DNA of 64,000 nt from Ailurus styani (taxonomy: Eukaryota > Chordata > Mammalia > Carnivora > Ailuridae): the NCBI GenBank assembly GCA_002007465.1, contig LNAC01000688.1, positions 124,929-188,928 of the forward strand, given 5' to 3'. The stretch's first letter is position 1; each line of letters opens with the position of its first letter. Below are positions 23,290-34,062 of this stretch, piece after piece. The notes beneath the pieces were generated by a model that searched no databases, was not told where the DNA came from, and saw only the letters and a program-made list of their open reading frames with translations. Made by a program: the position numbers and the translations under genes.

Positions 23290-23560
23290 CATCTGGGTGG
23301 CTCAGTTGGTTAAGTGTCCAACTCTCAGCTTCAGCTCAGGTCATGATCTCAGGGTACTGAGATGGAGCCCTACATAGGGCTCTGAGCTCAGGGTGGAGTC
23401 TGCTTGAGGTTCTTTCTCTCCCTCTGGCCCTCTCTCATTCTGCTCCTCCCTTCTCCCTCTGCTCTCAATGCCCCCCACCCCTCGTACACATTCACAAGGG
23501 TTCTCTCACTCTTTTTCAAACGAACAAACAAATAAATAAATAAATAAAATCTGTTTTAAA
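23290..23560 (+). mobile_element. Older CAN-SINE, long form
   Basis: Head 'GGCATCTGGGTGGCTCAGTT' with 'CAACTCTCAGCTTCAGCTCA', a long CT-rich middle (23408-23515) and tail (AAAT)n. This older subfamily differs from the young mustelid copies. The flanks AGAAGTGTCTCTTA / AAAAGTATCCGTTA are only a weak duplication. Confidence 0.8.
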
Positions 23561-23579
23561 AAAGTATCCGTTAGATGAT

Positions 23580-23965
23580 TAATCATTCGAAGTTTGAGTA
23601 TCTAATTTGCAGAGAGGGAACAAATTAGGTGATGCTGAAATGTTACATGATGTAAAAGAAGGCAATTTGGACCCACTGTTTCAATTTTCAGAGATGAAAG
23701 AAGTGTGATTAAAAACAAAATCTCACAGAATGGAAGGACCAGATGGAATCAGAGAATATGCTGGTGCTGGCATGGCTGAAACACATTTTAAGAACTAAGG
23801 TGGGGAGTTAATTTGATATTTCCTACATTGCTGTGATGTAACTTTTTTCTTTTGTTTCCCTCAAAAATCTTCAATGGACTCATTCTTATTCAGTAATTTC
23901 TTCAAATTTATTATTTGGAGTAAATCACTGAAGGAACCTTCATGTGGCAATGAGATTTCAGGTAA
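23580..23965. other. Unrecognised DNA between two SINEs
   Basis: No gene or repeat that I can support. Confidence 0.4.
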
Positions 23966-23972
23966 GAAATAG

Positions 23973-24160
23973 GATTTTAGGGGCACCTGGCTCAATCATT
24001 AAATGTCTGCCTTCGGCTCAGGTCAGATCCCAGGGTCCTGGGATGGAGCCCCGCCTCGGACTCCCTGCTAGGCGGGGAGCCTGTTTCTCCCTCTCCCACT
24101 CCCTCTACTTGTGTTCCCTCTTTCACTGTGTCTCTCTCTGTCAAACAAATAAAATCTTAA

Positions 24161-24161
<1 letters not shown>
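23973..24161 (+). mobile_element. CAN-SINE with deleted head segment
   Basis: Head reads GGGCACCTGGCTCAATCATT, missing about 5 bases of the usual GGGTGGCTCAG box, and 'GGTCAGATCCCAGGGTCC' lacks the usual ATGATCTC. It ends AAATAAAATCTTAAGG and runs into a GAAA repeat. Confidence 0.85.

Positions 24162-24240
<79 letters not shown>
24162..24240 (+). repeat. (GAAA)n microsatellite grown from a SINE tail
   Basis: About 79 bases of almost perfect GAAA units directly continuing the SINE A-tail. The 100-codon frame that ends in Lys-Lys-Glu-Arg repeats is a product of this repeat. Confidence 0.95.
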
Positions 24241-24243
<3 letters not shown>

Positions 24244-24359
24244 TGATTGATTCTTAGGTATGGAAAACATGACAAAACCAAACCTGGAATTCAGGTGAAT
24301 TTTGCAGTGGGAAAACAGAATTTCATATATTGTTAGAGTGGAAATGCTGTGTTTAATGA

Positions 24360-24770
24360 CACTACTCAGATCATATCACTTCAGCTGCAAACTCTCAGAA
24401 GACTTCTCTTTGGATTTAAAATGTCTTACTGGGCCCTGCATGGCCCCAAATCCCTACAGACCTGACTGCATCCTATCTTAATCTGTTCACCTTTCTTGTA
24501 TATCATGTAAGTGTCAACTCAGCTCCACTGTAAAAGCTTTTAAAATCCCCCATCTAAAATAATGCTCCGTATTACTTAAGAGATTATGCTGCTTTAATTC
24601 TGTATGGCTTTCTTTACTCCTCCCAAAATTATCCTGTTTACATTTGTGCTTATTTTCTGCTCCCCTCACTGAAATGTAAACTCTGTGAGAACAAAGAATG
24701 TGTCTACTTCAATCTTCAATATCTGGAACTCTAACTAGGACCAACAAATTAATATTTGTGGAATGAAAGA
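24360..24770 (+). mobile_element. L2 (LINE2) 3' end
   Basis: The final part 'GAAATGTAAACTCTGTGAGA' ... 'ATTAATATTTGTGGAATGAA' follows the L2 3' terminus ('aatgtaagctccatgagggcag ... aataaatatttgttgaatgaa'). The upstream part (CATGGCCCCAAATCCCTACA, ATTATCCTGTTTACATTTGT) fits the same element. Confidence 0.65.
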
Positions 24771-25660
24771 CACTTTACTTAGCTCACAATGAACACAATG
24801 CTCTATCTGACATATATAGTTTATTGACTAATTGCTTCCCTGTATCTGCTAATGTTGGGCTGTGTAGTCCACAATAGACAGAAGAGATAAGTTTTGTGAT
24901 TTCAGCTCAGTCTTAAGGAAACCAGGGGCATGTGAGTAATGGTAAGAAGGAACTGAGACTTGAGTTTTCATGATATGATTTTATTTAAAGAACACAATAA
25001 AAATTTTGACCAGTGAGCTTTTTGATAAATCACCTAATTTAATACCTATTAAAATATATTAAGTTGACAACATTTTGTCATTCAACATTTCATCTCATTT
25101 TCATTTAAGACTAGTAAGAAAAAAAGGATATGTGAGGCTTTTAGAAAAATGAAGAAACACATCATAGAACTCAATAATTCATTTCATGAATAAGGAAAAT
25201 AAAGCCTACATGGGACTAGCCATAGCTAGTTAGTGACAGTTTTAGCTGGATGTTACATCACCCGAAAGATGACCCAATGATTTTCTGACTAGATAAAGCA
25301 TCCAAGATCTCTGAAAACCAGAGTTCTGTAGCTTTGGGTCTACCGTTATTCTCCTTTGCAAAACATATTAATAAGATTATTTTGTGTGCCCATTTGTATT
25401 TCAGGAATCCAGGGCTTCAAACTGGTTAATAGACTACAGGGTTGGAGATGGGAAGTAAGAGAGAGAAATATACTGGAAGGAGAGGATATAGGAGAAAAAG
25501 ATGCATATATCCACATATGTGTGTGTATTTATTTATAATTATTTTGTTTGTTTGTTTATGTATTTATTATGCATTGAGCTGTTGAAACATTTCTTTGGCT
25601 CAGAGGCAGGGCTATTTCATTGATGACAGGGGTGAGGCAGACGTTCCTACCTCAGCCTTT
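24771..25660. other. Unrecognised DNA
   Basis: Nothing recognised. 25540-25570 is TTTG/TTTA-rich. Confidence 0.4.
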
Positions 25661-25664
25661 TTTT

Positions 25665-25890
25665 CTGGGAAAGTATGAGTGCCGATTGGCTGGGTTCAAT
25701 TACCAGGTCCACCACTTAGCAGTGGTGAATTGAATTTACCTCCTTTGGACTCAGGTGTTGTTTTTTGTTTTGCTTTGTTCTGTTTTGTTTACCTTTATGT
25801 AGTGTGCATAGCAGTAACACCTTCCTCACAGTGCTACTGGGAGAGTAAATGTATTAACATATAATTTTAGTGCAGTATCTGTAGATACTA
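25665..25890 (+). mobile_element. MIR fragment
   Basis: 'GGTTCAATTACCAGGTCCAC' followed by 'ACCTCCTTTGGACTCAGGTG', then 'CACCTTCCTCACAGTGCTAC' and 'GTAAATGTATTAACATA', keeps the MIR order of core and 3' part. A TTTTG-rich segment has expanded within it (25758-25792). Confidence 0.55.
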
Positions 25891-26126
25891 TTCCTCCACT
25901 GAGTCTAGGGTGTGTATGAGCTGTGCACAGGGCTCCTCTCCAAAGATACCTGCTCAGAAGTTCTCTGTCCTCCTCAACCTTAACCAAACTTCTGATGTTT
26001 GTCTTTCTTAAGAACCTATCAAGCAATTTATGTCACAAAATAAAGACCGAAAAGGCAAATAACTGGATCCTTAGTGGTAAACTTTGTTACTAACTTCGTT
26101 ACTAACTGGTTAATAAGATGTAAGGG

Positions 26127-26150
26127 GTGTGTGTGTGTGTGTGTGTGTGT
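26127..26150 (+). repeat. (GT)12 microsatellite
   Basis: Perfect GT dinucleotides, the most likely length-polymorphic simple repeat of its type here. Confidence 0.95.
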
Positions 26151-27300
26151 CTTTTCAGGATGGGAGGATTCACCTTCCATCTACTACTCAAATCAAGCTC
26201 TGACCACTTCAGCCAATTACAAGTTTAGTTTTGTCTCTTCCACTGAAAAATTATCAACAATGTAAATTCTTACAAGCCAAAAGGAAAGCAATATTTTCTT
26301 AGTACAACTATTTGGCATGTACAGAAATAAAAATACACTGAATTGAACATCATTATCAGGGATAATGGAGAATGTTGTAATGTCTTGTAACATCCAAAAT
26401 GTCTACTTGTGTCTATCAATTCATTCATTCGTTTATTCAACATGCATGTTTTAATAGCATATTGTGTCTCCTTTTATTCCAGGCCATGAAGATGAAGACC
26501 AAAGCAAGACAAAGTCCTTTCTCTGTCTGATTCTGGGCTTACAATTTCTGTTGGTCTCCTTAGTTCTGGCAGGATTGAATACCAAGCCAACTAAATTTTC
26601 CTCTTAGGTTATCTTTACAAAAGTCAGCTGCCAAAGAGCTGATTCCTACAGAGGTCTGACAGAGAGCAATCCTGGATTTCCCAGCCAAGAAAGAAATGGT
26701 ACTGATTGCTTTGAAGTTGGCTGGTGGGGTTTGGGTAGGGAAGGCTGTTAGTTCCCAAGAAAGAATTAAATCAAAATTTACTCCCTATTACATGTTCTTT
26801 TCCAGCCCTATAGGCCTTATTGTTGTTCATTTTCACACCTTCATTTATCCAGTAACTCCTTTGGCAATTGTTCAGGAATGAGTCACATTCACAAAGGAAT
26901 CCAAAGCAATGAAGTAAGCACAGTAAGAATGTTGTGAATGAAAGAAAAAGCTTCACTGAGGAAGAGTTTTAAGGAAAATGAGAAGCACTAAGGTGATACT
27001 GGGTCTAATGTGGCACTCCACAATATGAAATAGCACCTTTGAGGAGGCCAAGAAAGGACTGAACAGGCCAGAGGTTTGCACAACAGCAAAAGATGCTAGC
27101 TCTGTAAGCAAAGAAGGAAATGGCCCTCAGTCATCATAGAATAATAATAATAATAATAAAAATCAGCAAAAATATGAAAGTCCTGCTGTCTCCTGGAGTG
27201 ACTTGGAAGAAGCATGAGAAGTCTCAGGGTTGGACAGGATGAGACAAAGGCCATGGAGGGACTGTTACTGTGACTATTTTACCACAATAAGATACGTTCT
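26151..27300. other. Mostly unrecognised DNA with one old repeat-like stretch
   Basis: 26418-26590 has the wording of an ancient mammalian interspersed repeat ('TTCATTCGTTTATTCAACAT', 'TTCCAGGCCATGAAGATGAA', 'CAAAGTCCTTTCTCTG') whose family I cannot name with confidence. A (TAA)6-7 repeat lies at 27140-27160. Confidence 0.4.
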
Positions 27301-27304
27301 CTGT

Positions 27305-27430
27305 TAAGACACTGGTCCTCTAAAGATGAGGAGTCAGAGGCTAGGGGACCTTCAGTGATCTGCCTGTGGTCTGAGACTTAGCAGCAGAGCTGTGAATGAA
27401 ACCCAGAACTGTCAGCCTCTGAGTTCATTT
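27305..27430 (-). mobile_element. MIR fragment
   Basis: Plus-strand wording 'GATCTGCCTGTGGTCTGAGA', 'CTTAGCAGCAGAGCTGTGAA' and 'ATGAAACCCAGAACTGTCAG' is the antisense of the MIR core (normally 'cttgcccaaggtcacacagct ... gcagagctgggattcgaaccc'). Confidence 0.65.
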
Positions 27431-28462
27431 TGAATTTCTGTTTTGTACCAAGTACCACAATAATTTATTTTGGCCTCTGCACTGTTGCCACAATCATGGT
27501 TTCTACCACTGTGCTCTATTGAATAGTTTTAGACGCAACCTGTAATTTAGTATTTTTCTTCCTTTGTAAATAAGATAGGTTTTCTGACTGCAGCCAAAGC
27601 ATATCTTTTTAGAGGACATTTTCCATTGAGACTGAGATGGTACGTTCTAGGTGGCTGATGTTTTAACATCGGTCCTATGTGCTCTACTTTTTATTTAAGT
27701 AGCAATCTCAATGAATTACAACAATGAAAATTCCTCTGCGCAATAAATTATTGTCAAGATAGGAGATACAACTTTATCTCATGTAGCTGAGAATGCACAG
27801 TATTTGACAATGCCTCTTGCCTCTCACATTTAATGTTTAATTTTGTTTGAATTAACATTTAATTCTCTTCTCTCTCATGTAGTACTTAGAGTGAAAAGGC
27901 CGATAGCTCTCTTTCCTTCACAAGTCAACACTCTAGTACTCAATGGCTTTCCTCCACTCACAGATTCCATCGAGCTGCTTACCACTTAGTGACAGAGTCC
28001 CTCATTTTTTCAAGAGCAAGCATACATTGAGGGACTTTGTAAGACTTTCTAAGGGTAAAACTTATTCCCAAATAGGATCAAGTTGAGAAGCATATGAAGT
28101 GTTGTCACCTGACATGTAGAAGGAAAAAAATATATAAATATATAAATATATAAAATGAGAATCCTGTTCTTTCAGTTGCTGCCTGTTTGCCCCTGGAATA
28201 TATTCTGTGAGTTTGCTTGCTGCTCTGGACGAAAACTCGATCTACTTTGTACTCATCAGTGGAAGCAGGTAGCATAAGGGGGTGGAAACTCACTTGCTAA
28301 GAAGTACCTGGCTGCCATGCCCTTGCTGTAGTTGAAATCTCTTAGCTAAGGAGTTAGGCAACAGCTACAGAAAAATGGCATGCATGTGACCAAGGATGGA
28401 ATGTCTTAGATTAAAGGACAAGAAGAATTAGTTTTTATATGAACAACTTTTCCTAATATGAG
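27431..28462. other. Unrecognised DNA
   Basis: No gene or named repeat. An ATATATAA-type repeat lies at 28126-28154. Confidence 0.4.
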
Positions 28463-28565
28463 TTTCCTTCTTTCTTCCTTTCTTTCTTTCTCCCTCCCTC
28501 TTTCCCTTTTCTTCCTTTCTTTCTCCCTCCCTCCCTTTTCTTTCTTCCTCCTTCCTTTTTCTTTT

Positions 28566-28609
<44 letters not shown>

Positions 28610-28688
28610 TTTCTTTCTTTCTTTCTTTCTATCTTCCTTTCTTTCTTTCTTCCTTCCTTCCTTCCTTCCTTCCTTCCTTCCTTCCTTC

Positions 28689-28719
<31 letters not shown>

Positions 28720-28799
28720 TTTTTCTTTCTTTCTTTCTTCTCTTTCTTTATTCTTCCTTCTCTCCCTTCATTCCTCTCTCCTTCCCTTTCTTTTCCTCT
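28463..28799 (+). repeat. 337-base polypyrimidine tract (TTTC/TTCC)n
   Basis: Blocks of (TTTC)n, (TTCC)n and (CCCT) units with very few purine interruptions (28631, 28750, 28770). Long mirror-symmetric homopyrimidine DNA can form triplex H-DNA. The 139-codon Ser/Phe/Leu frame across it is a repeat artefact. Confidence 0.95.
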
Positions 28800-28850
28800 A
28801 AACTCAAATTTGTGGAGAAACTCATAAATCCTAAAAAGTTATCAGGGAGA

Positions 28851-29047
28851 GGGCACCTGGGTGGCTCAGTGGGTTAAAGCCTCTGCTTTCGGCTCAGGTC
28901 ATGATCTCAGGGTCCTGGGATCGATGCCCGCATCAGGCTCCCTGCTCAGCGGGGAGCCTGCTTCCCCCTCTCTCTCTCTGCCTGCCTCTCTGCCTCCTTG
29001 TGATCTCTCTCCCTCTGTGAAATAAATAAATAAAATCTTTAAAAAAT
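28851..29047 (+). mobile_element. CAN-SINE, young
   Basis: Full-length, with exact TAAAGCCTCTGCTTTCGGCT wording. Duplication AAAAGTTATCAGGGAGA (28834-28850) / AAAAGTTATCAAGGAGA (29048-29064). Confidence 0.95.
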
Positions 29048-29095
29048 AAAAGTTATCAAGGAGAAATTATAGATAAATGATTTAAGCAGAAAATA

Positions 29096-29285
29096 GGGGT
29101 GCCTGGGTGGCTCAGTGGGTTAAAGCCTCTGCCTTCAGCTCAAGTCATGATCTCAGGGTCCTGGGATTGAGCCCCACATAGAGCTCTCTGCTCAGCAGGG
29201 AGCCTGCTTCCTCCCATCTCTCTGCCTGCCTCTCTGCTTACTTGTAATCTCTCTCTCTGTCAAATAAATAAATCTTTTAAAAAAT
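29096..29285 (+). mobile_element. CAN-SINE, young
   Basis: Full-length. Exact duplication AAGCAGAAAATA at 29084-29095 and 29286-29297. It lies in the same orientation only 48 bases after the previous SINE. Confidence 0.94.
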
Positions 29286-29472
29286 AAGCAGAAAATAAAT
29301 CAAACAACATATAAATCTTTGATACATTACCAGTGTACTTTACTTCAGAGATGATGAAAACAATGAGGTTCTTGCACAAATGGTGTATCCACAGATTACC
29401 TTGATGTCTACAGAGGTGATGAACTTGGTCAAACCAAGGGATACATCCATCTGTCCTACATGGAGATCTACA

Positions 29473-29484
29473 TGTATGTATGTA

Positions 29485-29532
<48 letters not shown>
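29473..29532 (+). repeat. (GTAT)n-(GT)n-(AT)n compound repeat
   Basis: CATG(TATG)n passes into (TG)n and then about 28 bases of (TA)n. Confidence 0.95.
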
Positions 29533-29537
<5 letters not shown>

Positions 29538-29554
29538 ATAGATATATAGGGATA
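29531..29554. repeat. 10-base inverted repeat with 4-base loop
   Basis: TATCCCTATA, GATA, TATAGGGATA: perfect arms at the edge of the AT repeat, able to extrude as a small cruciform. Confidence 0.8.
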
Positions 29555-29689
29555 GAGATATATGTAATTATCATCATTAATGTGCCATTCTAAATTGTTT
29601 GAAGCTAAGAATATTTGAGTTATTCTATGGGACAACCAAGGGTCCAAAAAAGCTTCAAAAGAAAGTTTGTAGAACTGAAATACTTTGCT

Positions 29690-29845
29690 GATTTACAGTG
29701 AGCTTGGCCCATCAGTTCTCTGAGCTTTAGGTTCCCGATCTGTTCAGTAGACAAAACAATATCTCCCTTTCCTGCCACACAGAGCTTTTAAACTGAGCAA
29801 TTATGATTACATTCGTTAAATCACTGGCACACTAATCACACTGTA
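29690..29845 (+). mobile_element. MIR fragment
   Basis: 'TTCTCTGAGCTTTAGGTTCC' and 'CGATCTGTTCAGTAGACAAA', then 'CCTGCCACACAGAGC' and 'AGCAATTATGATTACATTCG', follow the MIR core to 3' order. Confidence 0.5.
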
Positions 29846-30741
29846 AGATGTCAGCTTGCAGTTGTATAAAGAAAACATGGTGATTTTTAAAAGGAATAAA
29901 ATAATTTATGACATTTAACCACTGAGTAGAACTATATATCTGAGGAAGGAAGGATAAGTTTGAAGTCTCCTCAACCAAATGTGAGGTAGATGAGTTACCA
30001 GAACCATTTCCCCTGAGTAAGAATAGAGGGGGAGAGGTTTTGGAGCAAATCAAGATAATAGTTGCCCATTGGTATACTGAGTTTGAGATTCTGAGGATAA
30101 CTGAGTGGAAATACATAGCAGAAAAATGGAAGTCAGAGTGTGTTGCTGACAGCATATGTTATGCTAGAGAAAAACTATCGGAGTCATGATTTTAAAAGTG
30201 ATGGTGGGAATGGTGTCAATTTAAGGAATGGATAAGAGAGGAAATACAGAACATTGTCTTTCCATGTTGGCTACACTCTGAATAACTACATGGTTATTTA
30301 AACCTCAGAAAGTTCAGTTTTTAAGTTTCCTTTCAAATACTTCCTCCTCACCTCAGAAATTTCCCCCATTTAATTAGGTTAACCACTTTATGATCATTGC
30401 CCACAGAAAAAGTTGTGACTCAGAAATTAGAAAGGGATAGTTGCTGGTTTTTGAGACTCTTGAGCATATTGATCCTAAGGAAACCCTTAGGGCTCAGATG
30501 AATAAGAGTACCAACACTTCTCCCTACTAGATCAACATTTTCTGGGTTTCAGAAGGAAGCCTCATCTCGAACAGCCTTAACTGGCAATGTTCACAAAGGT
30601 GGCAAGAGCCTTAAGAGAGCTGTCCAACATCCTCTTGTGGTGGGGAGGTAGAATTGTAATTCCATTCACCCAGGAAGGACAGCGGGGTTTCACCACAAAG
30701 GGAAGGGACTTTGCAATCAGACACAGGGAGGGTGCCGCAGC

Positions 30742-30746
<5 letters not shown>
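29846..30746. other. Unrecognised DNA
   Basis: A minus-strand frame of 107 codons (29832-30155) has no motif, and its Ser/His-rich make-up fits chance. No repeat named. Confidence 0.4.

Positions 30747-30772
<26 letters not shown>
30747..30772 (+). repeat. Pure A26 tract without a SINE body
   Basis: Twenty-six uninterrupted A's. The flank GCCGCAGCATATT carries no SINE or L1 sequence that I recognise. Confidence 0.9.
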
Positions 30773-30863
30773 TCTGATGCCCAAGCCTTGGTGGACTGGT
30801 ATATATCTCAAGTAGACATAGACTACTTCAGTGACATCTCGGCAGACTTCTAGGTAAACCCCT

Positions 30864-31131
30864 TTTTGTGGACTGAATGTGTTTTTTCAATATTCAGTGT
30901 TGAAATCCCAATCCCCACTGTGATGTTATTTGGAGATAGAGCCTTTGAAAGGTAATTAGGGTTAGATTAGGTCATGGGGGGCAGGGGCTCCTGGGTGGCT
31001 CAGCTGGTTAAGTGACTGCCTTCAGCTGAGGTCATGATCTGTGGGTCCTGGGATCAAGCCCTGTGTCAGCCTTCTTGCTCAGTGGGTTGTCTGCTTCTCT
31101 CTCTCTCCCTCTCCTCCTGCTCTTCCCCACT

Positions 31132-31187
<56 letters not shown>

Positions 31188-31507
31188 AAATAAATAAAAT
31201 CTTAAAAAAAAAAGATTAGGTCGTGAGGGTTGAAGGAAGGGCACCACGATGGGAGTAATGGTCTCATAAGGAAAGAAAGAGATCTCTTCCCCACTCCTCC
31301 CGTGCGTGCTCAGTGAGGACAGCCCATGCGAGAACACATGACTTAGGAGGTTCTCTGAAGGCCAGAAAGGAGGTCCTCACTATGCATCGACCATGTGGGC
31401 ACTCTGGTCAGACATCCAGCCTCTACAATGGTTACAAATAAATTTCTGTTGTCTCCGGCTTCTCAGCTCACAATATTTTGTTAAGGCAGCCCATGCAGAC
31501 TAATACA
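30864..31507 (+). mobile_element. MLT1-like solo LTR (ERVL-MaLR), split by a SINE
   Basis: Wording in order: GTGGACTGAATGTG, 'TTGAAATCCCAATCCCCACT', 'TTATTTGGAGATAGAGCCTT', 'GGTAATTAGGGTTAGATTAG', [SINE], 'GGAGTAATGGTCTCATAAGG', 'ACAGCCCATGCGAGAACACA', 'ACAAATAAATTTCTGTTGTC', 'AGACTAATACA'. This matches an MLT1A-type LTR as I remember it. It contains its own AATAAA near 31436 and has no internal retroviral genes attached. Non-coding. Confidence 0.85.
30981..31213 (+). mobile_element. CAN-SINE inserted in the MLT1 LTR
   Basis: Head GGCTCCTGGGTGGCTCAG, long (CT)n at 31135-31185, tail AAATAAATAAATAAAATCTT then A10. Duplication GATTAGGTCATGGGGG (30965-30980) / GATTAGGTCGTGAGGG (31214-31229). Confidence 0.93.
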
Positions 31508-32450
31508 GCTCCCAGACTTACATGAAATCTATAAACATAAAAAGGAAAACCCCAAACTATCCAACATTAAATCAACCCCAACAGGATGGAAAAGGAGTCA
31601 ACACTGAAATCAGATTCAGTTATTGAGAACTAGAGACAGTGATATTGCTTTTACTCCCACTTGACGTTTTGAGATTCTTACATTAGAGTACAATTAATCA
31701 GAATCTGTACAAATGAAGGCCAGCCGTCCTTATTTCCAAACAAACTCCACATATTATTCTGATGTGCAGAGTCACAAAGGAAGAAACTTGATAATTACGT
31801 ACATTTATGTACATTTAAAATCTGCATTTTAAAGGTATGGCAGAAGAGCAGAATATGAATTACAGGGAACATAAGTCTGTAAAGGAAGGAAGACCACTGG
31901 ATCAGTGGCTGGCAAAGCAGTAACACATGGATTTTCCCACATGAGGGGCAGATGCTGTGGAGTGTTCAGCTCAGGGGACCAGGTACTTGCAACAAGGTAG
32001 GATGTTGGTGTGGGAAGGTGGCAGAACAGAGCCCACAATATTTCAAATAAATTAATCAGGATAAAGAAAATGATACATTATTTAAGAAAAAGCAAGGCCG
32101 AGGAAATGGTCTCTCTCCTTTTGCGTGTGTGTGTGTTTGTGTGTGCATTGTTTTTAAATTGTTGTTTTTTGAATGATAGGAGCATGTAGCATATAGGGAG
32201 CCTTAATGAAAAGATGTAATTGATAAAGAGGTTAAAGTTTTAGAAAATGAGGGCACTGCTAATGTATAAATGAGCATTTAATGTCTATTTATATAATGTA
32301 TACACTGTGCTTGGAGTTGCTTTAATTTCATTTATTTTGTTAATTAAAAATTTAATATTAAAATTTTTTTAAAAGACCTACAAATAAATACTACCTCTGT
32401 AAATTTTTTAAATGAAAGCACACGCACATACACATGCAAACATAGGCAAA
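31508..32450. other. Unrecognised DNA
   Basis: No gene or repeat named. A TG-rich stretch lies at 32125-32148 and AT-rich DNA at 32280-32420. Confidence 0.4.
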
Positions 32451-32454
32451 CACA

Positions 32455-32560
32455 GATTAAATGATTCCTCAGGTGCACAACTAGGATACGACAGAACTGG
32501 AAATTCAGCTCAGACTTTCTGACTCAGTAGTTGATACATGCCTATGGTTCTCAAACTTAT
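32455..32560 (-). mobile_element. MIR fragment
   Basis: 'TCAGGTGCACAACTAGGATA', 'CAGAACTGGAAATTCAGCTC' and 'GACTTTCTGACTCAGTAG' are the antisense MIR pattern. Confidence 0.5.
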
Positions 32561-33425
32561 ATTCAAGTGGCCCAACACACTGTAGTGAATTCACAGGGCC
32601 ACTGTGGGATATTTTGAATTTTTTAAAGAAACACAGTGATACTTGATATCTGCAAAGCACCGTGTGAACCACTTGGGCAAGGTAGTGGACATTTTTAACT
32701 TTAGACTACACTATGCTCTTGTTAATAAAAAGTTGGTTCTCAGTATTTGTTGCAATAAAAAGTAAGTACCACATGAAAATCTCTGGGAAATGGGATAAGA
32801 AGCATCTAATCTGACTCTGTGGTTTGAAAAGTTGTGCATACCCAATTAATAGTAATTGCAGTCTGAACAATAAAATAACATTTTCTAATTTATGTGCATT
32901 ATTTTTTCTAGCAGCTATAAAGTTATTGGGGTATAAATATTTTCAACATTTTTGGACTTAGCTGCTTAAATGGAAGTGTGAGATAATTCTTTTGGTCTAG
33001 GAGGGCAATGGAAAAGTTAATGAGACCCTACCAGCACTGGGAACCTAGAATGTTTGGAAATACCTGTCCTGTGTTGCAGATAGGAAGGGGAGCAAAAGCC
33101 AGGATGGAGAGGTTAACCTTGGAATAGAGAGGAGACAGCCTTTAATCTTAGTCAGAAATAAATAGGGTCATGACATGTACATTGACATTTTCAAATAAAG
33201 AACAGATAAATTACAAGAATTTTGACCTTTTGGTCAGGTTCTACCCAGTGAGTAGGCACTGAGGTTGTCTGCTGAAAATCAAGAGGTAAGATTGAATTGA
33301 GAAGTTCATAAGATTAAACAGGTTCTGAGGTCTAAAGACATAGGAATCTCTATGGTGTATGCAGCTAAGCATATACTATGTGTTCAATAAATTCTTGGTT
33401 ATTTATTGAATCTAATATTATCAAT
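32561..33425. other. Mostly unrecognised DNA
   Basis: 'GGTTCTCAAACTTATATTCA' (32546) and 'GTTGGTTCTCAGTATTTG' (32732) hint at hAT-type ends, but I cannot assign a family. 33360-33410 looks like an old LINE/SINE tail (TGTGTTCAATAAATTC). Confidence 0.3.
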
Positions 33426-33429
33426 ACCA

Positions 33430-34062
33430 ATTTTTAAAATTTTTTCTCCAAATTTTTATAAACTCCACTTACTTAACATACAGTGTAATACCAGTTTCAG
33501 GAGTAGAATTTAGTGATTCATCGCTTTTATACAACACCTGGTGCTTATCACAAGTGTCCTTCTTAATCCCCATTACCTGTTTCCTCCATCCTCCACCCAT
33601 CTCCCCTCTGTTAACTTATCAGTTTTTTCTCTATAGTTAAGAGTCTGTTTCTTGGCTTGCCTCATTCTTTTTCCTCCCTATGTTCATCTGTTTTATTTCT
33701 TAAATTCCACATTTGAGTAAAATCATATGGTATACATCTTTGTCTAATTTATTTTTCATAACATTGTACTCTCTAGCTCCAGCCATGTTGTTTCAAATGG
33801 CAAGATTTCATTCTTTTTGATGGCTGAGTAATAGTCCATATTTTATATATATCATAGCTTCTTTATCCATTCGTTAGTCAATGGACATCTGGACTCTTTC
33901 CATAACTTGGCTGTTGCTTTTAATGTTGCTATAAACATCAGGGTGCATGTATCCCTTTGAATCAGTATTTTTGTATCATTTGGGTAAATACCTAGTAGTG
34001 AAATTGCTGGATCATAAGATAGTCCTATTTTTAACTTTCTGAGGAACCTCCATACTGTTTTC
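33430..34062 (-). mobile_element. 5'-truncated L1, 3' end
   Basis: The 3'UTR wording (33490-33700) is followed by the last coding part of ORF2 (70 codons open at 33852-34064: KTVWRFLRKLKIGLSYDPAI ... NEWIKKL). It has more substitutions than the L1 at 51717. It stops abruptly at about 34062, typical of 5' truncation during insertion. No clear target duplication. Confidence 0.88.

Noticed and set aside
23944..24246. 100-codon frame ending in a long Lys-Lys-Glu-Arg repeat
   Set aside because: It is produced by a SINE and its GAAA microsatellite.
26480..26607. Acceptor-like CTTTTATTCCAG followed by a 39-codon frame with a hydrophobic, membrane-like stretch
   Set aside because: The DNA across the supposed splice site follows the wording of an old interspersed repeat (TTTATTCAACAT ... 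CCAGGC), so this is a repeat-derived coincidence without transcript evidence.
28458..28877. 139-codon Ser/Phe/Leu-rich frame
   Set aside because: It is a translation of the polypyrimidine tract plus the head of the adjacent SINE.
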